This document shows, piece by piece, positions 1 through 7,648 of a DNA stretch of 30,694 nt. The translations under genes and the position numbers were made by a program. The notes below the pieces were generated by a model, which was not told the DNA's origin, searched no databases, and worked only from the letters and a program-made list of their open reading frames with translations. The DNA is taken from positions 1-30,694 of the forward strand of contig CALGTD010000015.1 in assembly GCA_937901895.1 (NCBI GenBank), in the 5' to 3' direction. Source of the DNA: an uncultured Spartobacteria bacterium (GTDB taxonomy: Bacteria > Verrucomicrobiota > Verrucomicrobiia > Chthoniobacterales > JAATET01). The stretch's first letter is position 1. Every line of letters starts with the position of its first letter.

Positions 1-33
1 GCCGCACGTTCCGCCGCACGTTCCGCCGCACGT
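1..33. repeat. 12-bp tandem repeat, about 2.75 copies, truncated by window edge
   Basis: The unit GCCGCACGTTCC occurs at 1-12 and 13-24, with a partial copy at 25-33. On the minus strand it encodes the four-residue repeat AAER in frame, so gain or loss of units would leave the downstream frame intact. The true copy number is unknown because the array touches the edge. Confidence 0.8.
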
Positions 34-191
34 GTTTCCGGCGGAGGCGGGGGGGGGTCGACGAACGCCTCCTCCGGCACGACCTCCAGTTGCTGATCGA
101 GCGAAATCGCTTCATACCCCGGCGCCTCCTGCGCGCCCACGGGCATGGCAAGCCACGCCAAAACCATCCCGGACAGGATCCCGCGTTTCAC
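1..191 (-). CDS. Secreted Pro-rich/AAER-repeat protein (5' part only, runs off left edge)
   Basis: I do not recognise this gene. Reading leftward from a GTG at 191-189, the frame stays open to the window edge (63 codons). The start begins basic (MKRG), followed by a hydrophobic stretch and an A-x-A-like end (PVGA then QEAP), which together look like a Sec signal peptide of about 20 residues. Next comes an acidic segment (LEVVPEEAFVD), six consecutive prolines encoded partly by a run of nine C, and then a repeating Ala-Ala-Glu-Arg unit from 12-bp tandem DNA repeats at the edge. The GTG overlaps the TGA stop of the upstream ligase-like gene as GTGA, so the two are very probably translationally coupled. 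A periplasmic or surface protein is inferred; the remainder lies outside the window. Confidence 0.72.
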   Translation of the reverse strand, partial: MKRGILSGMVLAWLAMPVGAQEAPGYEAISLDQQLEVVPEEAFVDPPPPPPETRAAERAAERA

Positions 192-2155
192 TCCTTCACT
201 GCCTCCGCGTTCCCATCTGCTTCCCTTGCAAGAATCTCCTGCACCGCTTCGTATTTCGCAGCGCAGACCGCCCCACCGGGCAGACTTGCGCCGACAAAAT
301 AGGTTCGACGGGCCAACTCGAGATCCCCCCGATCGAGGTAAACATCCCCCAATGCCTGATATGCAAACGCATGACGGGGATCCCGCTTCACCGCTGCAAG
401 CGCGGCCTCCTCCGCCTCCCTCGGCTTCCCGCTTCGCATGAGGACGTTGGCATACTCTGCGAAAACCGAGCGTTCCCTCGGAGAAGTCGAGGAAAGCTTT
501 TCGTATGTTCCCGCAGCCTGCCGCAACTGCTCACCGGAAACCACGCCGGTCTCATTGGTCGGCCCGTCGATCACAAGCTGCTCGATGCGTCCATAGATGT
601 CCCGACTCAATCCGCCCACCGCCCGGGAAAACTGGGCCTTGGCGAGGATCTGCATCAACCGGCCGTTCTCCGGATCGCGCTCGAGACCCTGGGACGCCTC
701 CGTCGATGCAATCCTCCATGATCTTGCGCCGATCGCATTGTCAGCGATGAGTTCCCGATAGTCCGCGTTTGCGAACCGCCATGCCGCCCAGCCAAGTCCG
801 CAGGCCACACCCGCGAGCAACGCGACATTCACCACACGGGCGAACATGACCCTTCCCCGCTTGCGCAGAACCCCGCCATCCGGATTTGCCAGCAGGCCGA
901 GCACCGCCCCCGCCAGAATGGCGTTCGCCGGAATCCGCAGGTTGAAATCCAGAAAGCTGTGAACCGCCATTGCGGCAGTGGCGGCAACCGCTCCCAGCAG
1001 AATGGCGGCAGTGTTGCTGGCCGCCTGGCTTCGGTTTTCCCGAATGTCCCGCACGATCGCCGCAAAACGACCCACTCCTCCGAACCACAGGATCATCACT
1101 CCCAGAACCACCACCGCAAAGCCGATCCACCCATACTCGGCCAGAAGCTGCACCCAGTCGTTGTGCGCATAAACGGGGTCCGCGGCCTGATGCCGGCTGT
1201 GCCGATATTCCCGGGCAAGATGAGCGAAACTGCCCGGTCCATTCCCGAAAACTGGCGCAGCCTGAAATGCGCGAACTCCATCGTCGAACAGCCGCCCTCT
1301 CAAATCATTCTCCAACTCGAAGGTCTGCATGCGCCCCTGCGCCGTCCAGCTCGCCGAAACCGCCGCGGCGGCAGCAATTCCCCCGATCACCAGCGCGGCA
1401 ACCGACCCCAGGAAAATGGTGCCTGCTCCGGAGACCCTCCTCGACAATCCCACCGCCGCTCCCACGCTCCCCACCAGCAACACGGCAAATCCCGCCGCAA
1501 GGCTGGCGAGACCCCCACGGCTGGCCGCGCCAACCTCCATCGCCACACACAGAAGAGCGAAGAACACCCACACCAGTCGCATGGGCCACGAAATGCGCCC
1601 CCAGATAGCCAGCGCCGAACAAAACAGGGCCACCACTCCGACGAACCACGCCAGCTGATTTGGATTCAGGAACGTCCCGTGAACCCGACTGGGGAACTTT
1701 GTCTCGTAGAATTCCTGCAATGTGGCGGAGAACCAATGCACGGCAGCGATCTCTCCTTGCGAAGACATCTGCATCGCAGCGACCGCCGCCTGACCAATCA
1801 CTCCGACGAGCAGAACGAGAAGAAACACCATTCGCGATTTCGCGTCCGGCAGGCTCGCGGAGACGAGAAATGCCGCGGTCACCGCAAGGATCGCGACTGC
1901 ATCGATCCGGGCAAGCGTGAAGTCCGCATCGTCCAGACTCCGGACAATGAGAACCGCCGCCACGGCGACGCCCGCAAGCAAATGCAGTGGCGATGGCGGA
2001 GACGCACTCCTCAGTCCTGCGACGATCGCCAGGAGCGCCGCCACCACGACCATTCCGTAGGCCGGCCACGCCAGCGCAGGGAAAAACGCGCCGCCATGGA
2101 ACACCTGCGCCATGAGCAACGCAAGTCCCAGCAAAAGTGCGGCCAGAGTCTTCAT
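188..2155 (-). CDS. O-antigen ligase/polymerase family membrane protein with C-terminal TPR domain
   Basis: Polytopic inner-membrane protein of the Wzy_C/WaaL family, which transfers or polymerises lipid-linked glycans in the periplasm. Seen here (numbering from a longer ATG at 2194): many hydrophobic segments over about residues 15-470; the family signatures GTFLNPNQLAWF (173-184) and ASRGGLASL (224-232); FGNGPGSF (316-323); and AHNDWVQLLAEYGWIG (343-358) in the large periplasmic loop. HSFLDFNLRIPAN follows near 411-423. After the last membrane span there is a soluble tail with TPR-like helices at about 560-650 (ERSVFAEYANVLMRSGKPREA). I place the start at the ATG at 2155 (MKTLAALLLG, 655 residues) because it opens directly with a hydrophobic segment. 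The ATG at 2194 would add 13 residues. The gene overlaps the following secreted-protein gene by 4 bp. Confidence 0.85.
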   Translation of the reverse strand: MKTLAALLLGLALLMAQVFHGGAFFPALAWPAYGMVVVAALLAIVAGLRSASPPSPLHLLAGVAVAAVLIVRSLDDADFTLARIDAVAILAVTAAFLVSASLPDAKSRMVFLLVLLVGVIGQAAVAAMQMSSQGEIAAVHWFSATLQEFYETKFPSRVHGTFLNPNQLAWFVGVVALFCSALAIWGRISWPMRLVWVFFALLCVAMEVGAASRGGLASLAAGFAVLLVGSVGAAVGLSRRVSGAGTIFLGSVAALVIGGIAAAAAVSASWTAQGRMQTFELENDLRGRLFDDGVRAFQAAPVFGNGPGSFAHLAREYRHSRHQAADPVYAHNDWVQLLAEYGWIGFAVVVLGVMILWFGGVGRFAAIVRDIRENRSQAASNTAAILLGAVAATAAMAVHSFLDFNLRIPANAILAGAVLGLLANPDGGVLRKRGRVMFARVVNVALLAGVACGLGWAAWRFANADYRELIADNAIGARSWRIASTEASQGLERDPENGRLMQILAKAQFSRAVGGLSRDIYGRIEQLVIDGPTNETGVVSGEQLRQAAGTYEKLSSTSPRERSVFAEYANVLMRSGKPREAEEAALAAVKRDPRHAFAYQALGDVYLDRGDLELARRTYFVGASLPGGAVCAAKYEAVQEILAREADGNAEAVKE

Positions 2156-2162
2156 CGGGAGA

Positions 2163-2192
2163 GGCGGGGAGTGTGTTGGGAGACACTCCGCC
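2163..2192 (-). promoter_or_regulatory. Inverted repeat/hairpin abutting the ligase-like gene start
   Basis: GGAGTGT at 2168-2174 is complementary to ACACTCC at 2183-2189 (7-bp stem, 8-nt loop). It can extend by three further pairs (2163-2165 with 2190-2192) across a 2-nt bulge. It lies 8 nt upstream of the ATG at 2155 and inside the 13 extra codons if translation starts at 2194. There is no T tract, so it is not a standard terminator. A role in translation is only a possibility. Confidence 0.35.
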
Positions 2193-2420
2193 ATGCACGA
2201 AAAATTTCCACGGTTCCGCGATCATCCCCCATCGATCTTCGCAATCAGTGGTAATCGCGAAAACTCTCAAACGCGGGGATGGACGTCTTGCATCCAGACC
2301 CGGGGAATCGCCTTCGTCCGCGTCACGAATTGCTCTGTCAAATCACTGCGTAATAACCAGATTCCTTTCCCATCCATCAGGGACGAGAAATAAAGTGCTC
2401 TCCGCTGATTCGAATCCTCC

Positions 2421-2433
2421 AGAACGACGTTCT
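2421..2433. promoter_or_regulatory. Palindromic site AGAAC-GAC-GTTCT (possible operator)
   Basis: A perfect 5-3-5 inverted repeat. It resembles a small dimeric-regulator site. It has GAAC-N3-GTTC spacing, one base short of the GAAC-N4-GTTC Firmicutes LexA box, so I do not call it a LexA site. Confidence 0.3.
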
Positions 2434-2450
2434 CGGTTAAAGGAAAACAC

Positions 2451-2460
2451 CAAATATTTG
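2451..2460. promoter_or_regulatory. Perfect 10-bp AT-rich palindrome CAAATATTTG
   Basis: Self-complementary decamer in GC-rich surroundings, about 50 bp before the methyltransferase ATG. It could hold a -10 element for either strand or bind a regulator. No good -35 is visible at the right spacing. Confidence 0.3.
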
Positions 2461-2466
2461 TTCTCA

Positions 2467-2489
2467 AGAGTGGCCGGCCCGGGCACTCT
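2467..2489. promoter_or_regulatory. Hairpin in the putative leader of the plus-strand cluster
   Basis: AGAGTG (2467-2472) pairs with CACTCT (2484-2489). After a single G-G mismatch, CCG (2474-2476) pairs with CGG (2480-2482) around the loop GCC (2477-2479). It ends 20 nt before the ATG at 2510. No T run follows on either strand, so an attenuator, RNA-stability element or protein-binding site is more likely than a classical terminator. Confidence 0.35.
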
Positions 2490-2509
2490 CCCGTTTCCTA
2501 TCCGAATTC

Positions 2510-3181
2510 ATGGACGAAGCATCAAAGACGAAGATGATCATGGGGCCGCTGGAGAAATCGGTGCTCGTTGGCAGCGGCATCGACATCGGATGCGGACCGG
2601 ATCCCATTCTCCCCAATGTCCGTCGTTTCGACATGGGCGATGGTGACGCCAACCACATCACCGAATACGTCCATGAGCAGTTCGACTTCGTTTTCTCCTC
2701 CCACTGCCTCGAACACATGCACGACCCCCGGGCAACGCTTCTGGATTGGTGGAAGCTGGTGAAGCCCGGAGGCCACATCTATTTCCTTGTGCCGGATGAA
2801 GACCTTTACGAGCAGGGAGTCTTCCCCAGCCGCTTCAATCCCGACCACAAGGCAACCTTCACCATTTCCAAGGCAAGAAGCTGGTCACCCAAATCGATCA
2901 ACGTCCTCGATCTCGCCCGGTCACTGCCGGACGGCGAGCTGGTGAGCCTCGTCTTGCAGGATCACGGCTACGACCGGCGGCTGATGCGCCACGGCCCCAT
3001 CGGCCCGATCGCGAAGATCCTGCGATTCATTCTTCGCGCAAACTCCTCCCTGCAGCGGCGTATCGGATTTTCCCTGCCATTCCTCGCTCCGATGCTTGAA
3101 CGCTTCACCCTTGTCGACCAAACCCGTCGACCCGACGTTCTCGCCCAAATCCAGTGCATCGTGAAAAAACGTCTCGCGTGA
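2510..3181 (+). CDS. Class I SAM-dependent methyltransferase (type 11 like)
   Basis: A 223-residue cytosolic enzyme predicted to transfer a methyl group from S-adenosylmethionine, here probably to a sugar of the surface glycan. The Rossmann motif I is GIDIGCGPDP at residues 23-32. The post-motif segment FDFVFSSHCLEHMHDP (58-73) and motif III region LVKPGGHIYFLVPD (83-96) are typical of the Methyltransf_11 group. It opens the plus-strand polysaccharide cluster after the long control region. The ATG at 2510 lacks a recognisable Shine-Dalgarno sequence, as do most starts here. The acceptor cannot be deduced from sequence. Confidence 0.82.
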   Translation: MDEASKTKMIMGPLEKSVLVGSGIDIGCGPDPILPNVRRFDMGDGDANHITEYVHEQFDFVFSSHCLEHMHDPRATLLDWWKLVKPGGHIYFLVPDEDLYEQGVFPSRFNPDHKATFTISKARSWSPKSINVLDLARSLPDGELVSLVLQDHGYDRRLMRHGPIGPIAKILRFILRANSSLQRRIGFSLPFLAPMLERFTLVDQTRRPDVLAQIQCIVKKRLA

Positions 3182-3249
3182 CACTCGTCCGCGCCTTCCA
3201 TTGACTCGAATTCTGAAGTTCTCCCCCGTCCTCCCCGGCCGCCTTTCCA

Positions 3250-4098
3250 ATGAAGTCCTTCTCTCATTTTGCCAGCCTGGCCGCCCGTCTCGGCCGAACC
3301 TTCCTCGAGCAACCGTGGGCCTCAAGCATTCTCCTGAAGAACATTCCGGCACACCTCGACGCCTTCAAACGAGCCACCTCGCAATCCTATGAGCCCGCGG
3401 ATGCGCCGGCCGATCCCGAACCCATCCCGCAAAATCCCGTCCGCGCCTATTTTGAGAATCACCGGGAGGGTCCCGGCATCTGGAAGTGGGACCACTATTT
3501 CGAGATCTATCACCGTCACCTCGCAAAGTTCGTGGGAAAACCCGCCGTCATGGCCGAGGTGGGCATTTACAGCGGAGGCAGTCTTCCCATGTGGCGATCC
3601 TATTTCGGCCCGTCAATGGAAGTGCATGGCATCGATATCGAAGACGCCTGCCGCGTTTATGAGGCGGAAGGGATTCACATCCACATTGGCGACCAGGCGG
3701 ACCGGACCTTCTGGGCGGACTTCCGTCGAAAAGTCCCTCAACTCGACATCCTGATCGACGATGGAGGCCACACGCCCGAACAGCAGCGCATCACGTTCGA
3801 GGAAGTCTTCCCCTATCTGAAACCCGGGGGCGTGTTCATCTGCGAGGACATCCATGGCCGACACAACGCCTTTGCCAACTATTTCTCTGGCTATTGTGAT
3901 GCGTTCAACTTTTCGGAAGAAGCAGACCGTCCCGATCTTGCCACCAACAATTTCCAGCGGTGGTGCCACTCGATCCACCTCTACCCCTTTCTGCTGGTGG
4001 TCGAAAAACGGGAGAAGCCGCGCCCGCACCTGACCAATTCCCGCCGAGGCACGCAATGGCAACCGTTCTTCGAGCGCACCTCGCCGCCCGTCGAGTGA
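3250..4098 (+). CDS. Class I SAM-dependent methyltransferase, macrocin-O-methyltransferase/cephalosporin-hydroxylase-like group
   Basis: A 282-residue protein with the fold and motif layout of a SAM methyltransferase. MAEVGIYSGGSLPMW (101-115) is the SAM-binding loop, VHGIDIED (125-132) the ribose-contact strand, GDQAD (147-151), and LDILIDDGGHTPEQQ (165-179) holds the acidic pair and histidine typical of metal-dependent sugar O-methyltransferases. KPGGVFICEDIHGRHN (191-206) follows. The family modifies deoxysugars in macrolide pathways; here a sugar O-methylation in the surface glycan is inferred from the neighbours. The first 95 residues are not obviously part of the catalytic domain. It follows the first methyltransferase by 68 bp and precedes the flippase by 18 bp, suggesting co-transcription. 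Confidence 0.78.
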   Translation: MKSFSHFASLAARLGRTFLEQPWASSILLKNIPAHLDAFKRATSQSYEPADAPADPEPIPQNPVRAYFENHREGPGIWKWDHYFEIYHRHLAKFVGKPAVMAEVGIYSGGSLPMWRSYFGPSMEVHGIDIEDACRVYEAEGIHIHIGDQADRTFWADFRRKVPQLDILIDDGGHTPEQQRITFEEVFPYLKPGGVFICEDIHGRHNAFANYFSGYCDAFNFSEEADRPDLATNNFQRWCHSIHLYPFLLVVEKREKPRPHLTNSRRGTQWQPFFERTSPPVE

Positions 4099-4116
4099 AA
4101 CCAGCCCGTTCCCGCG

Positions 4117-5490
4117 ATGCGCGGTGAGTTTCTCAAAGCGTCCGGCGCGCGACTTTTCGCGGTCGCAGCCATTTTTGCGAGCGGGCTGGCGAACCTTAAG
4201 CTCTACGGGCATTTTTTCACGCCGGACGTCTATGGAATCATGGTCGTCGCCCTTCAGCTTATCGGTTACCTGCCAATGCTCGACGGCGGTTTCCGAATGG
4301 CAACCAACCGGCGACTGCTCGCCGCAGACCCCGGGCAGCGTCAAAGTCTCATTCTGTTCTCCCAGGAGATCTATTCCTGGCTGCTTGCCGCCGGACTTTT
4401 TGTTGGCGCCATCCTGATGGCCGGCTACTCGCTGCTCCGTCGTTCCGACATCGGGGGGACGGACACCTCGCTGCTTTTCCTGACTCTTGGAGCCTGCGGA
4501 GCGTTTTCCATGTTTGCCAACGCCCAGGCAAACCTCCTTCTCGGCCTCGGCGCACAAGCCACGATGTCCGTGATCAATGGGATCAGCGCCCTTCTCGGCG
4601 TGGGGGCACTCGCAGCCGCGCTGATCACAGGCTGGGACCTGTGGGCATTTCCCTTTTCCGTCCTCATATCAGGGATTGCAACCTACGGTCTCGCGCTGAT
4701 CTTTCTACGCCTTCGCGGGGTTTCTCTTCCCCTCCTTCGGTTCTCGCTCGACACGCCGTTCCGTCGGATATTCGAAGACATCCGACGCGATGCATGGCCT
4801 GCATTCCGAAGTCAGTTGGCGATTCTCCTGGTTTTTTCGTCGGATCTCATCATTGCAAGCTTCTTCTGCGCATCTGCCGAACTCGCAATCTACGCCATTG
4901 TCTCACGAGTGCTTGGCATCGGCCGTGGTTTCCTACAGGTTTTCAACGAGTCGGCTTGGCCCTTCGTCGCTGCACAAGGGAAAGGAATCGATCGTCTCCA
5001 GGATATAATCATTCGGGCGAATTCGTGGATTTACGGACTCTCGGCCGGGGGGCTTGTAGTGCTTCTGCCCGAGTTCGTCTCTTGGTATATGGGGCCTCAG
5101 TGGGAACCGTCGGCCACTATTTGCTGGCTCTTCGTTTTGCGGTTTCTTGTAATCGGTGCAGCTGGCCCAGCATCCTATTTCCTTTTTGGAAAGGGGGACT
5201 TTCATAGCGTGGCTCGATGCACCGAACAGGAACTTCTCCTCAGCATCATACTTTCCCTGATTCTCGGACCAGTTTTTGGCATAGCAGGTATCGCGACCGC
5301 GTATTTGGTCGGAACCTCAGGTGGCACCCTGCTACCCTTCTGGATTGCCTACGCCCGCGTGCAAAGCCTTCCCTTGGGAAGGCTGCTACTGGGTGTTTGG
5401 CTGCGGGCAACAGCAGGGTTCGCCGTTGGATGTCTCACTGGAAACCTTCTGAAGGATGTTCTGTCATTCGTCATCCCTGTTGCTTCATGA
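4117..5490 (+). CDS. Wzx-type oligosaccharide flippase (polysaccharide biosynthesis protein, MATE/MOP fold)
   Basis: A 457-residue, almost entirely hydrophobic protein consistent with a 12-14 span flippase. Such proteins turn undecaprenyl-linked oligosaccharide from the cytoplasmic to the periplasmic face. The N-terminus (ARLFAVAAIFASGLANLKLY, then FTPDVYGIMV and LPMLDGGFRMATNR) matches the family pattern of a first span, a YG turn and a D-G-G/R loop. SDLIIASFF and ELAIYAIVSRV near 240-265 match the second half-repeat. It sits among methyltransferases and glycosyltransferases, as expected for a Wzx/Wzy-type locus whose polymerase candidates are at 8719-10248 and 188-2155. Sequence alone cannot give the substrate. 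Confidence 0.8.
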   Translation: MRGEFLKASGARLFAVAAIFASGLANLKLYGHFFTPDVYGIMVVALQLIGYLPMLDGGFRMATNRRLLAADPGQRQSLILFSQEIYSWLLAAGLFVGAILMAGYSLLRRSDIGGTDTSLLFLTLGACGAFSMFANAQANLLLGLGAQATMSVINGISALLGVGALAAALITGWDLWAFPFSVLISGIATYGLALIFLRLRGVSLPLLRFSLDTPFRRIFEDIRRDAWPAFRSQLAILLVFSSDLIIASFFCASAELAIYAIVSRVLGIGRGFLQVFNESAWPFVAAQGKGIDRLQDIIIRANSWIYGLSAGGLVVLLPEFVSWYMGPQWEPSATICWLFVLRFLVIGAAGPASYFLFGKGDFHSVARCTEQELLLSIILSLILGPVFGIAGIATAYLVGTSGGTLLPFWIAYARVQSLPLGRLLLGVWLRATAGFAVGCLTGNLLKDVLSFVIPVAS

Positions 5491-5574
5491 TTTGAAGGTC
5501 CTTCAGACTGGCCGGGAAAAGTCTTCTCACCTTCTTGCCCGAGTCAACGAATTCGGCTTCCTTCGCTTTCCTGC

Positions 5575-6339
5575 ATGAGCACCTTTTCACCCTCCGAGCC
5601 CCGGCAATGGAACGAGCCCCTCGCCGAAACTCGTTACCTGCGGGCACGGCTTGCGCCCGGAATATGGAGCGATGATCACGCGGTGCTTCTAGACCTCGCT
5701 GCAGCAATTCGTCACTTCGCAGCTCGCGCATCCGGCCGACTTTTCGACTACGGATGCGGGGGCACTCCTTATCGGGAGTTTTTTAGCGGTTGCAGCGAAT
5801 ACATTGGCGCAGATATCGTCGACGGTCCCCGCGTAGATCGCCTCCTGGACGCTTCGGGACTCACAGCGGAACCGGACGGCGCCTACGATACGGTTTTCTC
5901 CTCCCAAGTTCTTGAGCACGTTGCTGCGCCTGACCAATACCTCGCCGAGGCTTTTCGCATCCTGGCACCAGGAGGCCTCCTGATCCTGACAACTCATGGA
6001 ATGTATCAGGAACACGGTTGTCCCCATGACTACTACAGATGGACTCCATCAGGGTTGGAACATGCAGTTTCCAAAGCTGGCTTCAAAATTGAGGAAACCG
6101 TCAAAATAACTCCTGGAACCCGTGCATCGATTCGTCTGATGCATCTGGCCATCGAGACGGCCTGTCCGCGGCACAGCTTTGTCGCCAGGTTGCTGATGGC
6201 TGGAGTTAGACGAATCTGGCGGTGGATCTTCCGGCCGATCGCAAACGTCCTGGCAGGTTTCTTCGAACCTCGCCCGTTCATTGCAGGAGACGCTCCCGAA
6301 CCGGTCTACATTTGCATTGGCATAGTCGCCCGCAAGTGA
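5575..6339 (+). CDS. Class I SAM-dependent methyltransferase (type 11/23 like)
   Basis: 254 residues. Motif I is GRLFDYGCGGTPYREFF (54-70), followed by YIGADI (76-81), DTVFSSQVLEHVAAPDQYL near 105-123 and ILAPGGLLILTTHG. Next comes HDYYRWTPSGLEHAVSKAGF, a segment often seen in glycan-cluster methyltransferases. The C-terminal third has hydrophobic/basic stretches that might touch the membrane. It is the third methyltransferase in 4 kb and shares no obvious close similarity with the other two, so it probably acts on a different acceptor. The ATG is chosen because it precedes all motifs; it lies 84 bp after the flippase stop. Confidence 0.82.
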   Translation: MSTFSPSEPRQWNEPLAETRYLRARLAPGIWSDDHAVLLDLAAAIRHFAARASGRLFDYGCGGTPYREFFSGCSEYIGADIVDGPRVDRLLDASGLTAEPDGAYDTVFSSQVLEHVAAPDQYLAEAFRILAPGGLLILTTHGMYQEHGCPHDYYRWTPSGLEHAVSKAGFKIEETVKITPGTRASIRLMHLAIETACPRHSFVARLLMAGVRRIWRWIFRPIANVLAGFFEPRPFIAGDAPEPVYICIGIVARK

Positions 6340-6363
6340 CCCTGCCAGAGCTCTCCTGACGCC

Positions 6364-7563
6364 ATGAGTGCCAAACTCTCGGTTCGCCACATCAACGGCC
6401 ATTTCCAATCCTTGGGAGGCGTTCAACTCGTTCTTCAACACCACCTTCAGGAGGACGCCGGGGTTGGTCTCAATTCTTCATTCATCATTTCTGGAGAATC
6501 TCCAACGACCCACGTCTCTCCCAAGGTTGAATATTTGGGCCTGACAAACTGGTCGATGCCCTGGCAAGCCCGCCAACGGATGCGCAGAGCGACGAAGGGG
6601 CATCCCTGCGATATCGCCATCCATCATTCTGCTTGGGAAATGCCCACCTTGGTGGACCTTGATCTGGCGGGACGACGAATTTGGATGATCCACAGCAACT
6701 ACCCGGGAATCGATCACCACCTACGAACGCGCCCCCCTACAACCGACGGAATCATCGTCGTTAGTGAACAGCTGCGGCAAATGGCGACGAAGGCATGCCC
6801 AGCGTTCGAACAGGAAATGCGAATCCTTTCCGTCACGTATCCAATCATTCCCCCCTTTGCGCATCCACCAAGTCGACAACCCGATCCTGAAAGACCCTTT
6901 CGAGTCGGTTATTGCGGTCGCGTCGAAGTGCAGCAAAAGCGTGTTGATCGAATTCCAAATTATCTGAAAAAACTGGTGGAAAGCGGCGTCAGAATCGAAT
7001 TCGAGGTCCTCGGAGATGGGCACGATTTAACTTTTCTCCGCGAGCAAATCGGCAGCTTCTCGCAAGTCACTTTTCATGGCCGCAAAGCAAATAAGGAATA
7101 TTGGGAAATTCTTAGCAAATGGGACGCGATTATATTTTTTAGTGATGTGGAAGGGACACCCATTGCTCTTTTGGAAGCTATGATAACAGGGGCGATTCCC
7201 ATTTTTCCATCAATCGGTTGTGGTGGCGACCCCCTAACGGCTCAGGTGGCTTCGGAACTGCTCTACCCTGCGGGGGATATAGGCTCCGCGGTCGAAATCA
7301 CCAAGCGTCTCAGTTTGTTATCCCCTCTCGACCGAGAACGGCTTCAAAAAAGGGCCGCCGAAAACGTCGCCTCCCTTTTAGGAAACGAATATTTCAATCA
7401 GATCGCCAACTTTGCCCGTCAAATCTATTCAATGCCTAAGAGAAGCAATGCCACCTGCCTCAGGAGAAACCCATGCACGGATGTAATTCCGTTTGAAGTG
7501 CAAAGAATTCTGGGAACAGTTCGACAGCGACTTTCCTCCTCAAATTCCATTTGCTCGGATTGA
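6364..7563 (+). CDS. Glycosyltransferase family 4 (GT-B fold)
   Basis: A 399-residue retaining glycosyltransferase candidate that would add a nucleotide-sugar-derived residue to a lipid-linked acceptor at the inner face of the membrane. The N-terminal domain starts with LSVRHINGHFQSLGGVQLVL (5-24), where SLGGVQ corresponds to the Gly-rich acceptor loop. The donor-binding domain has FRVGYCGRVEVQQKRVDRIP (179-198), FEVLGDGHD (213-221) and the E-x7-E motif EGTPIALLE (E263, E271). A roughly 45-residue tail after residue 355 lies outside the fold. Composition falls locally inside the gene: positions 7081-7140 contain 20 G/C of 60. Confidence 0.82.
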   Translation: MSAKLSVRHINGHFQSLGGVQLVLQHHLQEDAGVGLNSSFIISGESPTTHVSPKVEYLGLTNWSMPWQARQRMRRATKGHPCDIAIHHSAWEMPTLVDLDLAGRRIWMIHSNYPGIDHHLRTRPPTTDGIIVVSEQLRQMATKACPAFEQEMRILSVTYPIIPPFAHPPSRQPDPERPFRVGYCGRVEVQQKRVDRIPNYLKKLVESGVRIEFEVLGDGHDLTFLREQIGSFSQVTFHGRKANKEYWEILSKWDAIIFFSDVEGTPIALLEAMITGAIPIFPSIGCGGDPLTAQVASELLYPAGDIGSAVEITKRLSLLSPLDRERLQKRAAENVASLLGNEYFNQIANFARQIYSMPKRSNATCLRRNPCTDVIPFEVQRILGTVRQRLSSSNSICSD

Positions 7564-7648
7564 TCTCGTAAATGGCTTCACATCCTTTCGGAAATTTACG
7601 GAGCGTTCGGTCCCCAGAAGTCCCGAAATTCGTTCCGACGATCCTTTT

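Larger units (their letters stand above)
2195..2509. promoter_or_regulatory. Divergent control region upstream of the polysaccharide cluster
   Basis: This is the only gene-free stretch longer than 300 bp. It separates the minus-strand ligase-like gene from the plus-strand methyltransferase and is visibly richer in A/T than its flanks. It contains three inverted repeats, annotated separately. A weak plus-strand -10-like TAATAA (2351-2356) has TTGCTC (2330-2335) only 15 bp upstream, so no promoter is called with confidence. No convincing small gene is seen, although a 66-codon minus-strand frame (2267-2467) is open. Confidence 0.45.

Noticed and set aside
959..2254. Plus-strand open frame of 431 codons antisense to the ligase-like gene
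   Set aside because: Composition is dominated by Arg, His, Pro and Gln with no recognisable motif; the minus strand holds clear Wzy_C signatures.
2421..2433. Possible LexA/SOS box
   Set aside because: The half-site spacing is 3 bp, not the 4 bp of the Firmicutes LexA box, and the neighbouring genes are glycan genes, so an SOS assignment is not supported.
2267..2467. 66-codon minus-strand frame in the control region
   Set aside because: Amino-acid composition is ordinary, but there is no recognisable domain and no Shine-Dalgarno sequence, and it runs through the palindromes. In AT-balanced DNA a frame this short is expected by chance. Ribosome profiling or conservation could reverse this.
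3201..3229. TTGACT as a -35 element between the first two methyltransferase genes
   Set aside because: The -35 match is good but the position 17 bp downstream reads CCCCGT, with no usable -10 sequence.
5493..5506. Inverted repeat TGAAGG-T-CCTTCA after the flippase gene
   Set aside because: A one-base spacer cannot form an RNA hairpin loop of useful size and no T run follows, so I do not call a terminator.
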